From NCBI RefSeq assembly GCF_001457815.1, contig NZ_LN898217.1:282642-346641 (forward strand): a stretch of 64,000 nucleotides of DNA, read 5' to 3'. The DNA comes from Vitreoscilla massiliensis (GTDB lineage Bacteria; Pseudomonadota; Gammaproteobacteria; Burkholderiales; Neisseriaceae). The notes beneath the pieces are model-generated. The model ran no database searches, was not told where the DNA came from, and worked only from the letters and a program-made list of their open reading frames with translations. Shown one piece after another: positions 8,107-16,540 of this stretch; within the stretch, counting starts at the first letter, position 1, and every line of letters starts with the position of its first letter. Made by a program: the position numbers and the translations under genes.

Positions 8107-10224
8107 ATGCGCATTTTTGTGTTGGGCATGGCGGTTGTGACCATGTTATTGCTGTACATGTTGACCATTGCCACTGGGCATGCGTCGATTTTGTCTGACT
8201 ATTTCTGGTGGATATTTGGCTGCAATGCACTGGCTTTGTTGGTGTTGTTGTTTATTGTGGGCAAGCAATTGTGGCAGTTGTGGCAAGACGGGCGCAAACG
8301 GGTATTTGGTACGCGCATTGCCAGACGCTTGGCCTTGATGTTTGTGCTGGTGACGGTGTTACCAGGGTTGTTTTTATTCGGGGTGTCGGCACAGTTTATC
8401 CGCCACAGCATCAATTCTTGGTTTGGCAATGAAACCGAGGTGGCTTTAGAGCGCAGTTTGAATCTGAGTAAAGTAGCGTTGGAAAACAGCGTGGAAGAGG
8501 CTTTGCGCGATGCTGTGCCTTTGCAAATTGAATTGGCCCGCGCCTTGTCTTTTCAAGAAAATGCCACTTCTTTATTGCAGCAACGTTTGCGTCCGCATGA
8601 CGGTTATCGACAATTGGCGACCTGGGATTTGCACAAACAGCGATGGATGGCCAAAGTCGGTGGTGGGCAGCAATTTGATTGGCCTACTTTAAGCCGTGCC
8701 GATATGCAGAAATTGCAGCAACAAGGTGCGATTGGTGGTTTGGAGTCGATACACGATACTTTGTACATTCGTGGTTGGGTTTCGATACCAAATGTTGATA
8801 ATGCTGATATCATTTTATTTTTCCGCAAACCCGTGCCCAAGGCCATCGCGCAAGATGCGATTTTAATTGAGGCTGCTCGTGGTAAATATGCGGATTTGAG
8901 TTATGCTAAACGCGGCCTGCAGACGTTTTTCCTAATGACTTTGCTGATGGCAACCCTGTTGTCCATGTCATTGGCCTTGGCGGCGGCACTGTATTTTTCA
9001 CGCCGTTTTGTGGCACCTTTATCGGCTTTGGCAGATGGTACGCGTGCGGTGGCGCAAGGCGATTTCAGTCAGAAAAGTCCGGTATTGCGTGCCGATGAAA
9101 TGGGCATGCTCAGCAGCTTGTTTAACCGCATGACCGAGCAATTGAATGTGGCGCAACAGTTGGCGGAGCGCAATCGTTTGCAACAAGAGCAGGCGAGAGC
9201 GTATCTGGAACAAGTGTTGGCCAGTCTGACTACAGGGGTGATTTCGCTCAATGCACAAGGGGTTTTGCGCTCTTATAATGACAGCGCTGAGCACATATTG
9301 GGCATGGATTTGTCTGTGGCTGAACACCATGCCTTAAGCGATTGGGGGCATATTTCCAGTCAATGGGCGGTGCTGGGGCAAATCGTGGTACAGGTGCTGG
9401 GTAAGATGGATGACAGTGCGCCAGTGCAAATGGATTATGTGGGCCTGGACAAAGCACAGATTTTACTCATCAAAGCCACGCGCATCACTTATGAGCAAAT
9501 GTCGCATACGGTGATTGTGTTTGATGATGTGACCGATTTGGTGCAAGCGCAAAAAGAAGCGGCATGGGGCGAAGTGGCCAAACGCTTGGCACATGAGATA
9601 CGCAATCCTTTGACGCCGATACAGTTGTCGGCAGAGCGGCTGGCATGGAAATTGCAGGACAAGCTCGCCGAAGATGATGCTCGCATTTTAATTCGCTCTA
9701 CCGATACCATCGTGAAACAGGTGGCGGCCTTGAAAGACATGGTAGAAGCGTTTCGCAATTATGCTCGCTCGCCCGCTTTGCGGCCTGTGGTGCAGGATTT
9801 GCGGCAAGTGGTGGGTGAGGTTTTGGTATTGTACGAAAGCAGCAACTGTCAATTTCAAGCTGATTTGGGTAAGATGCCTTTAAAAGTGCGCATAGACACT
9901 GCCTTGATGCGTCAGGTGTTGCACAATTTATTTAAAAATGCGGCAGAAGCAGCAGAAGAAGACGAACATCCCGTGGTTGGTGTCAAAGCGGAGATTGAAG
10001 GGGATGTGGTGTCTTTGGTGATTGCCAACAATGGCAAAAGTTTTAACCCCAGTATTTTGGCGACAGCATTTGAGCCATATGTAACAGATAAGAAAAACGG
10101 TACAGGTTTGGGTTTGTCTGTGGTGAAGAAGATCATCGATGATCATCAAGGCAAGATCACCATAGCCAATCAAGACTCTGGTGGTGCGGTAATACGAATC
10201 ATTTTGCCCAATGTGGAGGAATAA
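8107..10224 (+). CDS. ntrY: sensor histidine kinase NtrY
   Basis: Membrane sensor kinase of the NtrYX system, 705 residues from the ATG at 8107; an upstream in-frame ATG at 8056 lies inside the previous gene. Hydrophobic segments lie near residues 5-25, 33-53 and 72-95, with another near 275-300. A HAMP region, a PAS-like region, a HisKA domain with phospho-acceptor His496 in AHEIRNPLTPIQ, and an ATPase domain with NLFKNAAEAA and GTGLGLSVVKK follow. The architecture is that of NtrY, which in Neisseria has been linked to respiratory gene control. Its stop overlaps the ntrX start by one base. Confidence 0.95.
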   Translation: MRIFVLGMAVVTMLLLYMLTIATGHASILSDYFWWIFGCNALALLVLLFIVGKQLWQLWQDGRKRVFGTRIARRLALMFVLVTVLPGLFLFGVSAQFIRHSINSWFGNETEVALERSLNLSKVALENSVEEALRDAVPLQIELARALSFQENATSLLQQRLRPHDGYRQLATWDLHKQRWMAKVGGGQQFDWPTLSRADMQKLQQQGAIGGLESIHDTLYIRGWVSIPNVDNADIILFFRKPVPKAIAQDAILIEAARGKYADLSYAKRGLQTFFLMTLLMATLLSMSLALAAALYFSRRFVAPLSALADGTRAVAQGDFSQKSPVLRADEMGMLSSLFNRMTEQLNVAQQLAERNRLQQEQARAYLEQVLASLTTGVISLNAQGVLRSYNDSAEHILGMDLSVAEHHALSDWGHISSQWAVLGQIVVQVLGKMDDSAPVQMDYVGLDKAQILLIKATRITYEQMSHTVIVFDDVTDLVQAQKEAAWGEVAKRLAHEIRNPLTPIQLSAERLAWKLQDKLAEDDARILIRSTDTIVKQVAALKDMVEAFRNYARSPALRPVVQDLRQVVGEVLVLYESSNCQFQADLGKMPLKVRIDTALMRQVLHNLFKNAAEAAEEDEHPVVGVKAEIEGDVVSLVIANNGKSFNPSILATAFEPYVTDKKNGTGLGLSVVKKIIDDHQGKITIANQDSGGAVIRIILPNVEE

Positions 10225-11501
10225 TGCGCAGTACAGACATATTAATCGTTGATGATGAGGTCGGTATACGGGACTTATTGTCTGAAATCTTACAAGATGA
10301 AGGCTATACCGTAACTGAGGCAGAAGATGCTGAAACAGCTCGTCAACTGCGCAATCAAACCAGACCAGCAATGGTTTTACTGGATATTTGGATGCCGGAT
10401 TGTGATGGAATCACTTTGTTAAAAGAGTGGGCACAATCGGGACAATTGAATATGCCTGTGGTGATGATGAGTGGTCATGCCAGCATAGACACAGCAGTTG
10501 AGGCGACCAAAATCGGTGCTTTGGATTTCTTGGAAAAACCGATTGCTTTGCAAAAATTGTTGACCACCGTGCAACGTGCGTTGAAATACGGTCAAATGCA
10601 GCAAGCCAGTACCTTAACCTTAGAAAAATTGGGCAATAGCGCTGCCATGAGCGGCCTGAATGCACAGTTGGTAAAGATACAAAAGAACAAATACCCCGTG
10701 TTGTTGACTGGTGAAAAAGGCTCGCCTTTTGAATTGGTGGCCCGAACCTTAGCGGGTAGTGGTACGGCATGGGTGACACCTGCGAAGCCAGAACAATTGC
10801 TGGATGCGGGTTTGGAATTGTTACAAAAAGCCCAGCAAGGCGTGTTGTATCTGGGTGATGTGTCGCAATTGTCGATTGCAGCACAACGTGCGGTAGTGGA
10901 TTTGATTCAAAAAGCCGATCAATATCCTGCACGCATTGTCGCCTATTGCAGTCGCCCACTGGAAGAGATGTTGACCCAGTCTGAGTATGAATCGACCTTA
11001 ATCAATGCGTTTGCCAATTCTATGGTGGCTGTGCCGCCGCTGCGCGAGCAAGCCGATGATTTGGTATCGGTCATCAATTACTTATTGGCAGAGTTGATTG
11101 AAAATCGCCAAATTCCGGTGGTGAAACTGACGGTGCAAGCACAAAATGCATTGCGTCAATACGATTGGCCGGGCAATTTAGAACAGTTAAAAAGCGTGCT
11201 CAAGAGTTTGGCCTTGAATGCCGATCACGGTACGGTGGATGCGCCGCAAGTGGTGGCTTTGCTGTCACAGTTTAAGCAGCCGCAAAGCAATCATGTGTCG
11301 GGTGGCTTCAATTTTGATTTGCCGCTGCGTGAATTGCGCGAGGAATTGGAAAAACGCTATTTTGAATATCATATTACCCAAGAAAATGGCAATATGAGCC
11401 GTGTGGCGCAAAGAGTGGGTTTAGAACGTACCCATTTGTACCGCAAATTAAAGCAATTGGGCGTGCAGTTTTCTAAGCGCCAAGCTGAGAAAGCCGATTA
11501 A
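10224..11501 (+). CDS. ntrX: response regulator NtrX with degenerate AAA+ domain
   Basis: The 425-residue protein has a receiver domain (acidic pair Asp10-Asp11, phospho-acceptor Asp54 in LLDIWMPD, Lys in LEKP), a central NtrC-like region, and a C-terminal Fis-type helix-turn-helix (MSRVAQRVGLERTHLYRKLKQLG). The central domain is degenerate. At the Walker A site it reads GEKGSPFE (residues 163-170) instead of the family GESGTGKE, so the P-loop lysine is lost. I find no GAFTGA sigma54-contact motif. It is therefore probably a DNA-binding regulator that does not activate sigma54 polymerase. A terminator follows. Confidence 0.94.
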   Translation: MRSTDILIVDDEVGIRDLLSEILQDEGYTVTEAEDAETARQLRNQTRPAMVLLDIWMPDCDGITLLKEWAQSGQLNMPVVMMSGHASIDTAVEATKIGALDFLEKPIALQKLLTTVQRALKYGQMQQASTLTLEKLGNSAAMSGLNAQLVKIQKNKYPVLLTGEKGSPFELVARTLAGSGTAWVTPAKPEQLLDAGLELLQKAQQGVLYLGDVSQLSIAAQRAVVDLIQKADQYPARIVAYCSRPLEEMLTQSEYESTLINAFANSMVAVPPLREQADDLVSVINYLLAELIENRQIPVVKLTVQAQNALRQYDWPGNLEQLKSVLKSLALNADHGTVDAPQVVALLSQFKQPQSNHVSGGFNFDLPLRELREELEKRYFEYHITQENGNMSRVAQRVGLERTHLYRKLKQLGVQFSKRQAEKAD

Positions 11502-11505
11502 TCAC

Positions 11506-11528
11506 AAGCTGCCTGTAGGCAGCTTTTT
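11506..11528 (+). terminator. intrinsic terminator after ntrX
   Basis: AGCTGCC and GGCAGCT form a 7-bp stem around a TGTA loop, followed by a T run. It closes the def-to-ntrX transcription unit. Confidence 0.85.
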
Positions 11529-11540
11529 AGTTTAAGCAGT

Positions 11541-12104
11541 ATGAAAAACAAACAACACAAACAACAAGTGCGCATCATCGGTGGCAGCCATCGCCGCCGT
11601 TTGGTGCGTTTTGATGAGGCAGAAGGTTTGCGACCAACGCCAGACCGAGTGCGTGAGCAGGTCTTTAATTGGCTGGGGCAACGTTTGCATGGGCAAAGCG
11701 TCTTGGATTTGTTCGGCGGCAGTGGCGTGATGGCATTTGAAGCGGCTTCACGCGGCGCTGAGCGCGTTGATGTGGTGGAATTAAACCGCCACACAGCAGG
11801 CACCATACGCGCTGTGATACAAGAATTGCAGTTAGAGCATGTGTTGGTGCATCAGCAAGATGCCAAAACGTATTTACAGGCCGCATCGCAGGTTTACGAT
11901 GTCATCATTTTGGACCCACCTTACCGTTGGTTGGAGTGGGATACGTTGTGGTCTTTGTTGCAACAGCATTGCCACGCGGACACCTTGGTGTATGTTGAGG
12001 CAGCGCAATTACCACAACTACCTGATTGGTTACAATGGTCTAAGCAAGATGCAGCGGGTCAAAGTCATTATGGTTTGGCATTAGTGCAAGATATTGATTT
12101 ATAA
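11541..12104 (+). CDS. rsmD: 16S rRNA (guanine-966-N2) methyltransferase
   Basis: RsmD methylates G966 of 16S rRNA in the assembled 30S head. The 187-residue protein starts with a basic segment and RIIGGSHRRR, then has LRPTPDRVREQVFNWL, the SAM motif VLDLFGGSG and the catalytic ILDPPY motif. It lies just after the ntrX terminator with only a short leader; no clear promoter was seen. It carries one exact repeat copy. In many relatives coaD follows rsmD; here a ferredoxin gene follows instead. Confidence 0.96.
   Translation: MKNKQHKQQVRIIGGSHRRRLVRFDEAEGLRPTPDRVREQVFNWLGQRLHGQSVLDLFGGSGVMAFEAASRGAERVDVVELNRHTAGTIRAVIQELQLEHVLVHQQDAKTYLQAASQVYDVIILDPPYRWLEWDTLWSLLQQHCHADTLVYVEAAQLPQLPDWLQWSKQDAAGQSHYGLALVQDIDL
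11874..11884 (-). repeat. candidate DNA uptake sequence in rsmD
   Basis: Exact TTACAGGCCGC inside rsmD. Confidence 0.75.
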
Positions 12105-12188
12105 TTGTGCTTAGGCAAATAATTTGCCAATAAGTCCTGAAACTGTAACAATATCAGGTTTGTTATGCTTAATTGATGGAAACAGCAA

Positions 12189-12443
12189 ATGTCTTTGTTT
12201 ATTACCGATGAGTGCATCAACTGCGACGTGTGTGAGCCAGAATGCCCAAACGATGCCATATACCAGGGTGATGAGATTTACGAAATCAACCCTAGCCTGT
12301 GTACCCAATGTATTGGTCACTATGATGAACCACAATGTCAACAAGTGTGCCCAGTGGATTGTATTTTGATTGATGAAGTCCATCCTGAAACTGAAGAACA
12401 GTTACAGGCCAAGTACGAAAAACTGCAAGCAGACAAAAATTAA
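12189..12443 (+). CDS. 2[4Fe-4S] ferredoxin, Allochromatium/YfhL type
   Basis: Low-potential electron carrier of 84 residues. Cluster ligands are visible as Cys9-x2-Cys12-x2-Cys15-x3-Cys19-Pro and Cys38-x2-Cys41-x8-Cys50-x3-Cys54-Pro. The eight-residue spacer in the second motif and the helical C-terminal tail (ETEEQLQAKYEKL) are typical of the Alvin-type ferredoxins also called YfhL. An extra Cys58 follows the second motif. Electron partners cannot be inferred from the neighbours. Confidence 0.93.
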   Translation: MSLFITDECINCDVCEPECPNDAIYQGDEIYEINPSLCTQCIGHYDEPQCQQVCPVDCILIDEVHPETEEQLQAKYEKLQADKN

Positions 12444-12509
12444 TTCAAATTAATTATTATAAAAAACAGATTGTTAATTTATTTTACGGAAATACGCTGA
12501 AAATTGATG

Positions 12510-12538
12510 TTGACGGGCTGCAAATGAAGCATTAATAT
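12510..12538 (+). promoter_or_regulatory. promoter of the tRNA-tufA operon
   Basis: TTGACG (12510-12515) and TAATAT (12533-12538) are separated by 17 bases. Transcription would start about 12545, just before tRNA-Tyr. A GC-rich stretch follows the -10 box, as expected for a growth-rate or stringently controlled stable-RNA promoter. A 7-bp inverted repeat (GGCTGCA 12516-12522 with TGCAGCC 12538-12544) brackets the spacer and -10 box. Confidence 0.8.
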
Positions 12539-12552
12539 GCAGCCTCTCTTGT

Positions 12553-12636
12553 GGAGGGATTCCCGAGCGGTCAAAGGGGGCAGACTGTAAATCTGTTGCG
12601 CGAGCTTCGAAGGTTCGAATCCTTCTCCCTCCACCA
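12553..12636 (+). tRNA. tRNA-Tyr (GTA)
   Basis: The acceptor stem GGAGGGA pairs with TCCCTCC, then ACCA, with CCA encoded. The anticodon GTA is at 12587-12589 in a CTGTAAA loop. The long variable arm is typical of bacterial tRNA-Tyr. It is the first gene of the Tyr-Gly-Thr-tufA unit. Confidence 0.97.
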
Positions 12637-12666
12637 CAAGAATCTTGTAGTTGTTGGAGTTGTAGC

Positions 12667-12740
12667 GCGGGTGTAGCTCAATGGTAGAGCAGAAGCCTTC
12701 CAAGCTTACGGTGAGGGTTCGATTCCCTTCACCCGCTCCA
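12667..12740 (+). tRNA. tRNA-Gly (TCC)
   Basis: Acceptor stem GCGGGTG pairs with CACCCGC, followed by TCCA with CCA encoded. The anticodon TCC is at 12699-12701. The D arm (TAGCTCAATGG) and T loop (GTTCGATTC) are normal. Confidence 0.97.
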
Positions 12741-12751
12741 AGAAGACACAA

Positions 12752-12826
<75 letters not shown>

Positions 12827-12907
12827 TAATCTTATATACTGCAACACCAATTGTGGTTTTGTTTACTCAATTATTTGCAACAAACAAACTAGGACTTAGG
12901 AATAGCC

Positions 12908-14098
12908 ATGGCTAAAGAAAAATTCGAGCGGAGCAAACCGCACGTAAACGTTGGCACCATTGGTCACGTTGACCATGGTAAAACTACTTTGACTGCTGCT
13001 TTGTGCACAGTATTGTCTAAAGCATTTGGTGGTGCTGCTAAAGCCTACGATCAAATCGACAACGCGCCTGAAGAAAAAGCACGTGGTATTACCATCAACA
13101 CTTCACACGTTGAATACGAAACAGAAACTCGCCACTACGCTCACGTAGACTGTCCAGGACACGCCGACTATGTTAAAAACATGATCACTGGCGCGGCTCA
13201 AATGGATGGCGCGATTTTGGTATGTTCAGCTGCTGATGGTCCTATGCCACAAACTCGTGAACACATCTTGTTGGGTCGCCAAGTAGGTGTACCTTACATC
13301 TTGGTATTCATGAACAAATGTGACATGGTTGACGACGAAGAGTTGTTGGAATTGGTTGAAATGGAAATCCGTGACTTGTTGTCAAGCTACGACTTCCCAG
13401 GCGACGACTGCCCAATCATCAAAGGTTCTGCATTGAAAGCCTTGGAAGGCGACCAATCAGCAATCGGCGAACCAGCAATCTTGGAATTGGCTGCGGCTTT
13501 GGATTCTTACATCCCAACTCCAGAACGTGCTGTTGACAAACCATTCTTGTTGCCTATCGAAGACGTATTCTCTATCTCTGGTCGCGGTACTGTAGTGACT
13601 GGTCGTATCGAACGCGGTATCGTAAAAGTAGGCGAAGAGATCGAAATCGTTGGTTTGAAAGACACTGTTAAAACCACTTGTACCGGTGTGGAAATGTTCC
13701 GCAAATTGTTGGACGAAGGTCAAGCTGGTGACAACGTAGGTGTGTTGTTGCGTGGTACCAAACGTGAAGACGTTGAACGTGGTCAAGTATTGGCTAAACC
13801 AGGCACCATCAAACCACACACTACATTCACTGCTGAAGTGTATGTATTGTCTAAAGAAGAAGGTGGCCGTCATACTCCATTCTTCGCTAACTACCGTCCA
13901 CAGTTCTACTTCCGTACAACTGACGTAACTGGTGCAGTTACTTTGGGTGAAGGCGTAGAAATGGTAATGCCAGGTGAAAACGTATCAATCACTGTAGAGT
14001 TGATTGCGCCTATCGCCATGGAAGATGGTTTGCGCTTCGCGATTCGCGAAGGTGGTCGTACCGTTGGTGCAGGTGTTGTAGCATCTGTAATTAAATAA
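12908..14098 (+). CDS. tufA: elongation factor Tu, first copy
   Basis: EF-Tu delivers aminoacyl-tRNA to the ribosome in a GTP-dependent way. The 396-residue protein has P-loop GHVDHGKT (residues 19-26), switch II DCPGHADY and NKCD. The protein is identical to the second copy at 30278. The DNA is identical from 12962 to 14079, but the first 18 codons differ at nine positions and the last codons at three, all silent. This points to gene conversion. It sits in the tRNA-tuf-tRNA-secE arrangement. Gene letter is by position only. Confidence 0.98.
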   Translation: MAKEKFERSKPHVNVGTIGHVDHGKTTLTAALCTVLSKAFGGAAKAYDQIDNAPEEKARGITINTSHVEYETETRHYAHVDCPGHADYVKNMITGAAQMDGAILVCSAADGPMPQTREHILLGRQVGVPYILVFMNKCDMVDDEELLELVEMEIRDLLSSYDFPGDDCPIIKGSALKALEGDQSAIGEPAILELAAALDSYIPTPERAVDKPFLLPIEDVFSISGRGTVVTGRIERGIVKVGEEIEIVGLKDTVKTTCTGVEMFRKLLDEGQAGDNVGVLLRGTKREDVERGQVLAKPGTIKPHTTFTAEVYVLSKEEGGRHTPFFANYRPQFYFRTTDVTGAVTLGEGVEMVMPGENVSITVELIAPIAMEDGLRFAIREGGRTVGAGVVASVIK

Positions 14099-14111
14099 CG
14101 ACATAGTTTAA

Positions 14112-14187
14112 AGGCCAATGGCTCAATTGGTAGAGCATCGGTCTCCAAAACCGAGGGTTGGGGGTTCGAGTCCCTCTTGGCCTGCCA
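14112..14187 (+). tRNA. tRNA-Trp (CCA)
   Basis: Acceptor stem AGGCCAA pairs with TTGGCCT, followed by GCCA with CCA encoded. The anticodon CCA is at 14145-14147. It lies 13 bases after tufA and before the secE terminator hairpin. Confidence 0.97.
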
Positions 14188-14191
14188 AATC

Positions 14192-14229
14192 AAGACTAAT
14201 CGGCCTTTAGGTTGGTTAGTCTTTTTTTA
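14192..14229 (+). terminator. intrinsic terminator after tRNA-Trp
   Basis: AAGACTAA (14192-14199) pairs with TTAGTCTT (14216-14223). The inner bases also pair with several G-U pairs, giving a long stem with a UUUA loop and a U tract. It separates the tRNA-tufA unit from secE-nusG. Confidence 0.85.
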
Positions 14230-14246
14230 TTGTTAGAAAGTGCTTT

Positions 14247-14696
14247 ATGGATAACCAGACTCAGCCTACTAAGGCTGTAAAACCAAGAATCCATTCTAAG
14301 GCAGAAGTGAAGGCTCAAGCACAAGCGGAAGCAAAGAAAAACAAAGCAGCTGATTTGGTTAAGATCGTCGTTGCCTTGTTGGTCGTTGCAGCCGCTGTTT
14401 GGGCTTTTTACGCCTTACCACAGTTAAATGTGTATGTGCGTGGACTGATTACTGCAGTGGGTGTGGTGATTGCCTTGGCAATTGTATTCTTCGCAACGCA
14501 CTTGGGTAAGCGTATGATTGCTTACATTAAGAGTGCTTTTGTTGAAGTGAAAAAAGTAGTATGGCCAGAGCGGCCTGAAGCTTTGCGTACAACTTTGTAT
14601 GTGGTGGCTTTTGTGGCGGTTTTGGCAGGCTTCATGTGGATGGCTGATTCGTTAATTGCGTGGCTGTTCTATGATGTGTTGTTGAAAAGGGGTTAA
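14247..14696 (+). CDS. secE: protein translocase subunit SecE
   Basis: Essential inner-membrane partner of SecY. The 149-residue protein has a charged, Ala/Lys/Gln-rich N-terminal tail of about 37 residues, then three hydrophobic segments (about 38-58, 62-82 and 113-138). The conserved cytoplasmic segment FVEVKKVVWPERPEAL precedes the last segment. Three-membrane-segment SecE is like that of E. coli; the N-terminal tail is longer than in most SecE proteins I know. It is followed two bases later by nusG. Confidence 0.95.
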   Translation: MDNQTQPTKAVKPRIHSKAEVKAQAQAEAKKNKAADLVKIVVALLVVAAAVWAFYALPQLNVYVRGLITAVGVVIALAIVFFATHLGKRMIAYIKSAFVEVKKVVWPERPEALRTTLYVVAFVAVLAGFMWMADSLIAWLFYDVLLKRG

Positions 14697-14698
14697 AC

Positions 14699-15232
14699 AT
14701 GGCTAAAAAATGGTATGTAGTGCATGCTTACTCAGGGTTTGAGAAGAATGTGCAAAAAACCCTGAAAGAGCGCATTGAGCGTGAAGGCATGCAAGATTAT
14801 TTCGGTCAGATTTTGGTGCCAGTTGAAGAAGTGGTGGACATCAAAAATGGCAAGCGCACTTTAAGTGAGCGCAAATTCTTCCCAGGTTATGTGTTGGCGG
14901 AAATGGAAATGACCGACGACTCATGGCATTTGGTGAAATCAACACCGCGTGTAACCGGTTTCATTGGTGGTACGGCCAACCGTCCGTTGCCAATTACCCA
15001 GCGTGAAGTCGATGCCATCATGCAGCAAATTCAAACCGGTGGCGAAAAGCCCAAACCTAAGGTTGAATTTGAAGTGGGTCAACGTATTCGTGTGAACGAA
15101 GGTCCATTCGCAGATTTCAATGGTGTGGTGGATGAAGTGAATTACGAACGCAACAAATTGCGTGTGTCAGTACAAATTTTCGGTCGCGAAACCCCAGTAG
15201 AGCTGGATTTCACGCAGGTTGAAAAAGTTTAG
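14699..15232 (+). CDS. nusG: transcription termination/antitermination factor NusG
   Basis: NusG binds RNA polymerase and links it to Rho and the ribosome. The 177-residue protein begins MAKKWYVVHAYSGFE, the NGN domain. The C-terminal KOW domain is seen as VGQRIRVNEGPFADFNGVV. Length and motifs are normal. It forms a unit with secE and is followed by an intrinsic terminator that overlaps the rplK promoter. Confidence 0.98.
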   Translation: MAKKWYVVHAYSGFEKNVQKTLKERIEREGMQDYFGQILVPVEEVVDIKNGKRTLSERKFFPGYVLAEMEMTDDSWHLVKSTPRVTGFIGGTANRPLPITQREVDAIMQQIQTGGEKPKPKVEFEVGQRIRVNEGPFADFNGVVDEVNYERNKLRVSVQIFGRETPVELDFTQVEKV

Positions 15233-15251
15233 TTTATTTAACAACTTGTAC

Positions 15252-15280
15252 TTGCAAAATAAAAAAACAAGGTCTATAAT
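15252..15280 (+). promoter_or_regulatory. promoter of rplKA, inside the nusG terminator
   Basis: TTGCAA (15252-15257), a 17-base spacer, and a consensus TATAAT (15275-15280). The -10 box covers the upper stem and loop of the nusG terminator hairpin, so transcripts starting about 15287 lack the 5' arm and cannot fold that terminator. Confidence 0.8.
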
Positions 15281-15299
15281 TGTAGACCTTGTTTTTTTT
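15267..15299 (+). terminator. intrinsic terminator after nusG
   Basis: An 11-bp stem (AACAAGGTCTA with TAGACCTTGTT) is followed by a run of T. It ends the secE-nusG transcript. Confidence 0.88.
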
Positions 15300-15343
15300 G
15301 GGAAGCGGATGGTCCGCGTTATACCCACTATCGGAGAATCAAA

Positions 15344-15775
15344 GTGGCAAAAAAAGTTGTAGGCTACATTAAACTGCAAATTGGTGCAGGTAAAGCCAAT
15401 CCATCACCTCCAGTTGGTCCAGCATTGGGTCAACGTGGTTTGAACATCATGGAATTCTGTAAAGCGTTCAATGCCCAAACTCAAGGCATGGAGCCAGGTT
15501 TGCCAGTACCAGTAGTGATTACTGCGTACGCTGACAAATCATTCACTTTCGTGATGAAAACCCCTCCAGCATCTGTGTTGTTGAAAAAAGCAGCCGGCTT
15601 GCAAAAAGGCTCTTCTAATCCATTGACCAACAAAGTGGGTAAAATCACTCGTGCTCAAGTGGAAGAAATTGCCAAAACCAAAGAACCTGATTTGACTGGC
15701 GCTGACTTGGATGCAAAAGTACGCATCATCGCTGGTACTGCTCGTTCTATGGGTATTGAAGTGGAGGGCGTGTAA
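15344..15775 (+). CDS. rplK: 50S ribosomal protein L11
   Basis: L11 binds the GTPase-associated region of 23S rRNA. The 143-residue protein starts at GTG, preceded by GGAG seven bases upstream. The sequence MAKKVVGYIKLQI, the proline-rich NPSPPVGPALGQRG and the C-terminal RNA-binding region TARSMGIEVEG are canonical. It directly abuts rplA. Confidence 0.98.
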   Translation: MAKKVVGYIKLQIGAGKANPSPPVGPALGQRGLNIMEFCKAFNAQTQGMEPGLPVPVVITAYADKSFTFVMKTPPASVLLKKAAGLQKGSSNPLTNKVGKITRAQVEEIAKTKEPDLTGADLDAKVRIIAGTARSMGIEVEGV

Positions 15776-16468
15776 ATGGCTAAGATTTCTAAACGTTTGC
15801 AAGCTTTGCGCGCTTCTGTAGACAGCAACAAATTGTATGCTATCGACGAAGCCATCACTACCGTTAAAACTGGCGCGACTGCTAAATTTGACGAATCTAT
15901 CGACGTTGCGATTAACTTGGGTGTTGACCCTCGTAAATCTGACCAAGTGGTTCGTGGCGCAGTGGTGTTGCCTAAAGGTACTGGTAAAACCACTCGCGTG
16001 GCTGTGTTCACCCAAGGTGCTAACGCAGACGCTGCTCGTGAAGCCGGTGCTGACATCGTTGGTATGGAAGAGTTGGCTGATGAAGTGAAAAAAGGCAACA
16101 TGGATTTTGATGTTGTGATCGCTTCTCCAGATGCTATGCGCATTGTTGGCCAATTGGGTACCATCTTGGGCCCACGTGGTTTGATGCCTAACCCTAAAGT
16201 AGGTACTGTGACTCCTAACGTTGCTGAAGCAGTTAAAAATGCCAAAGCCGGTCAAGTTCAATACCGTACTGATAAAGCAGGTATCATTCACGCTACCATC
16301 GGTCGCGCTTCTTTCGCTGAAGCTGACTTGCGTGAAAACTTCAATGCATTGTTGGACGCTTTGGTAAAAGCAAAACCTGCTGCTGCCAAAGGCCAATATG
16401 TGAAAAAAATCGCCGTTTCAAGCACTATGGGCTTGGGCGTGCGTGTTGATACTGCCAGTACCAACTAA
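15776..16468 (+). CDS. rplA: 50S ribosomal protein L1
   Basis: L1 forms the L1 stalk and in E. coli represses its own operon. The 230-residue protein has the signature VGQLGTILGPRGLMPNPKVGT. Its ATG follows the rplK stop with no gap, so the pair is translationally coupled. A repeat-containing hairpin follows the gene. Confidence 0.98.
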   Translation: MAKISKRLQALRASVDSNKLYAIDEAITTVKTGATAKFDESIDVAINLGVDPRKSDQVVRGAVVLPKGTGKTTRVAVFTQGANADAAREAGADIVGMEELADEVKKGNMDFDVVIASPDAMRIVGQLGTILGPRGLMPNPKVGTVTPNVAEAVKNAKAGQVQYRTDKAGIIHATIGRASFAEADLRENFNALLDALVKAKPAAAKGQYVKKIAVSSTMGLGVRVDTASTN

Positions 16469-16479
16469 TTAAGTTTTGG

Positions 16480-16512
16480 AGCGGCTTGTGAGTCATTTAC
16501 AGGCCGCTTTAT
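16480..16512 (+). terminator. imperfect hairpin containing one repeat copy, after rplA
   Basis: AGCGGC-TTGT pairs with ACAG-GCCGCT; the right arm contains an exact TTACAGGCCGC (16497-16507) and the left arm is a decayed copy. TTTATTG follows. It may partly terminate transcription between rplA and rplJ. Confidence 0.55.
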
Positions 16513-16540
16513 TGGGCTACTTATTTAAGTAGATGTCCAA

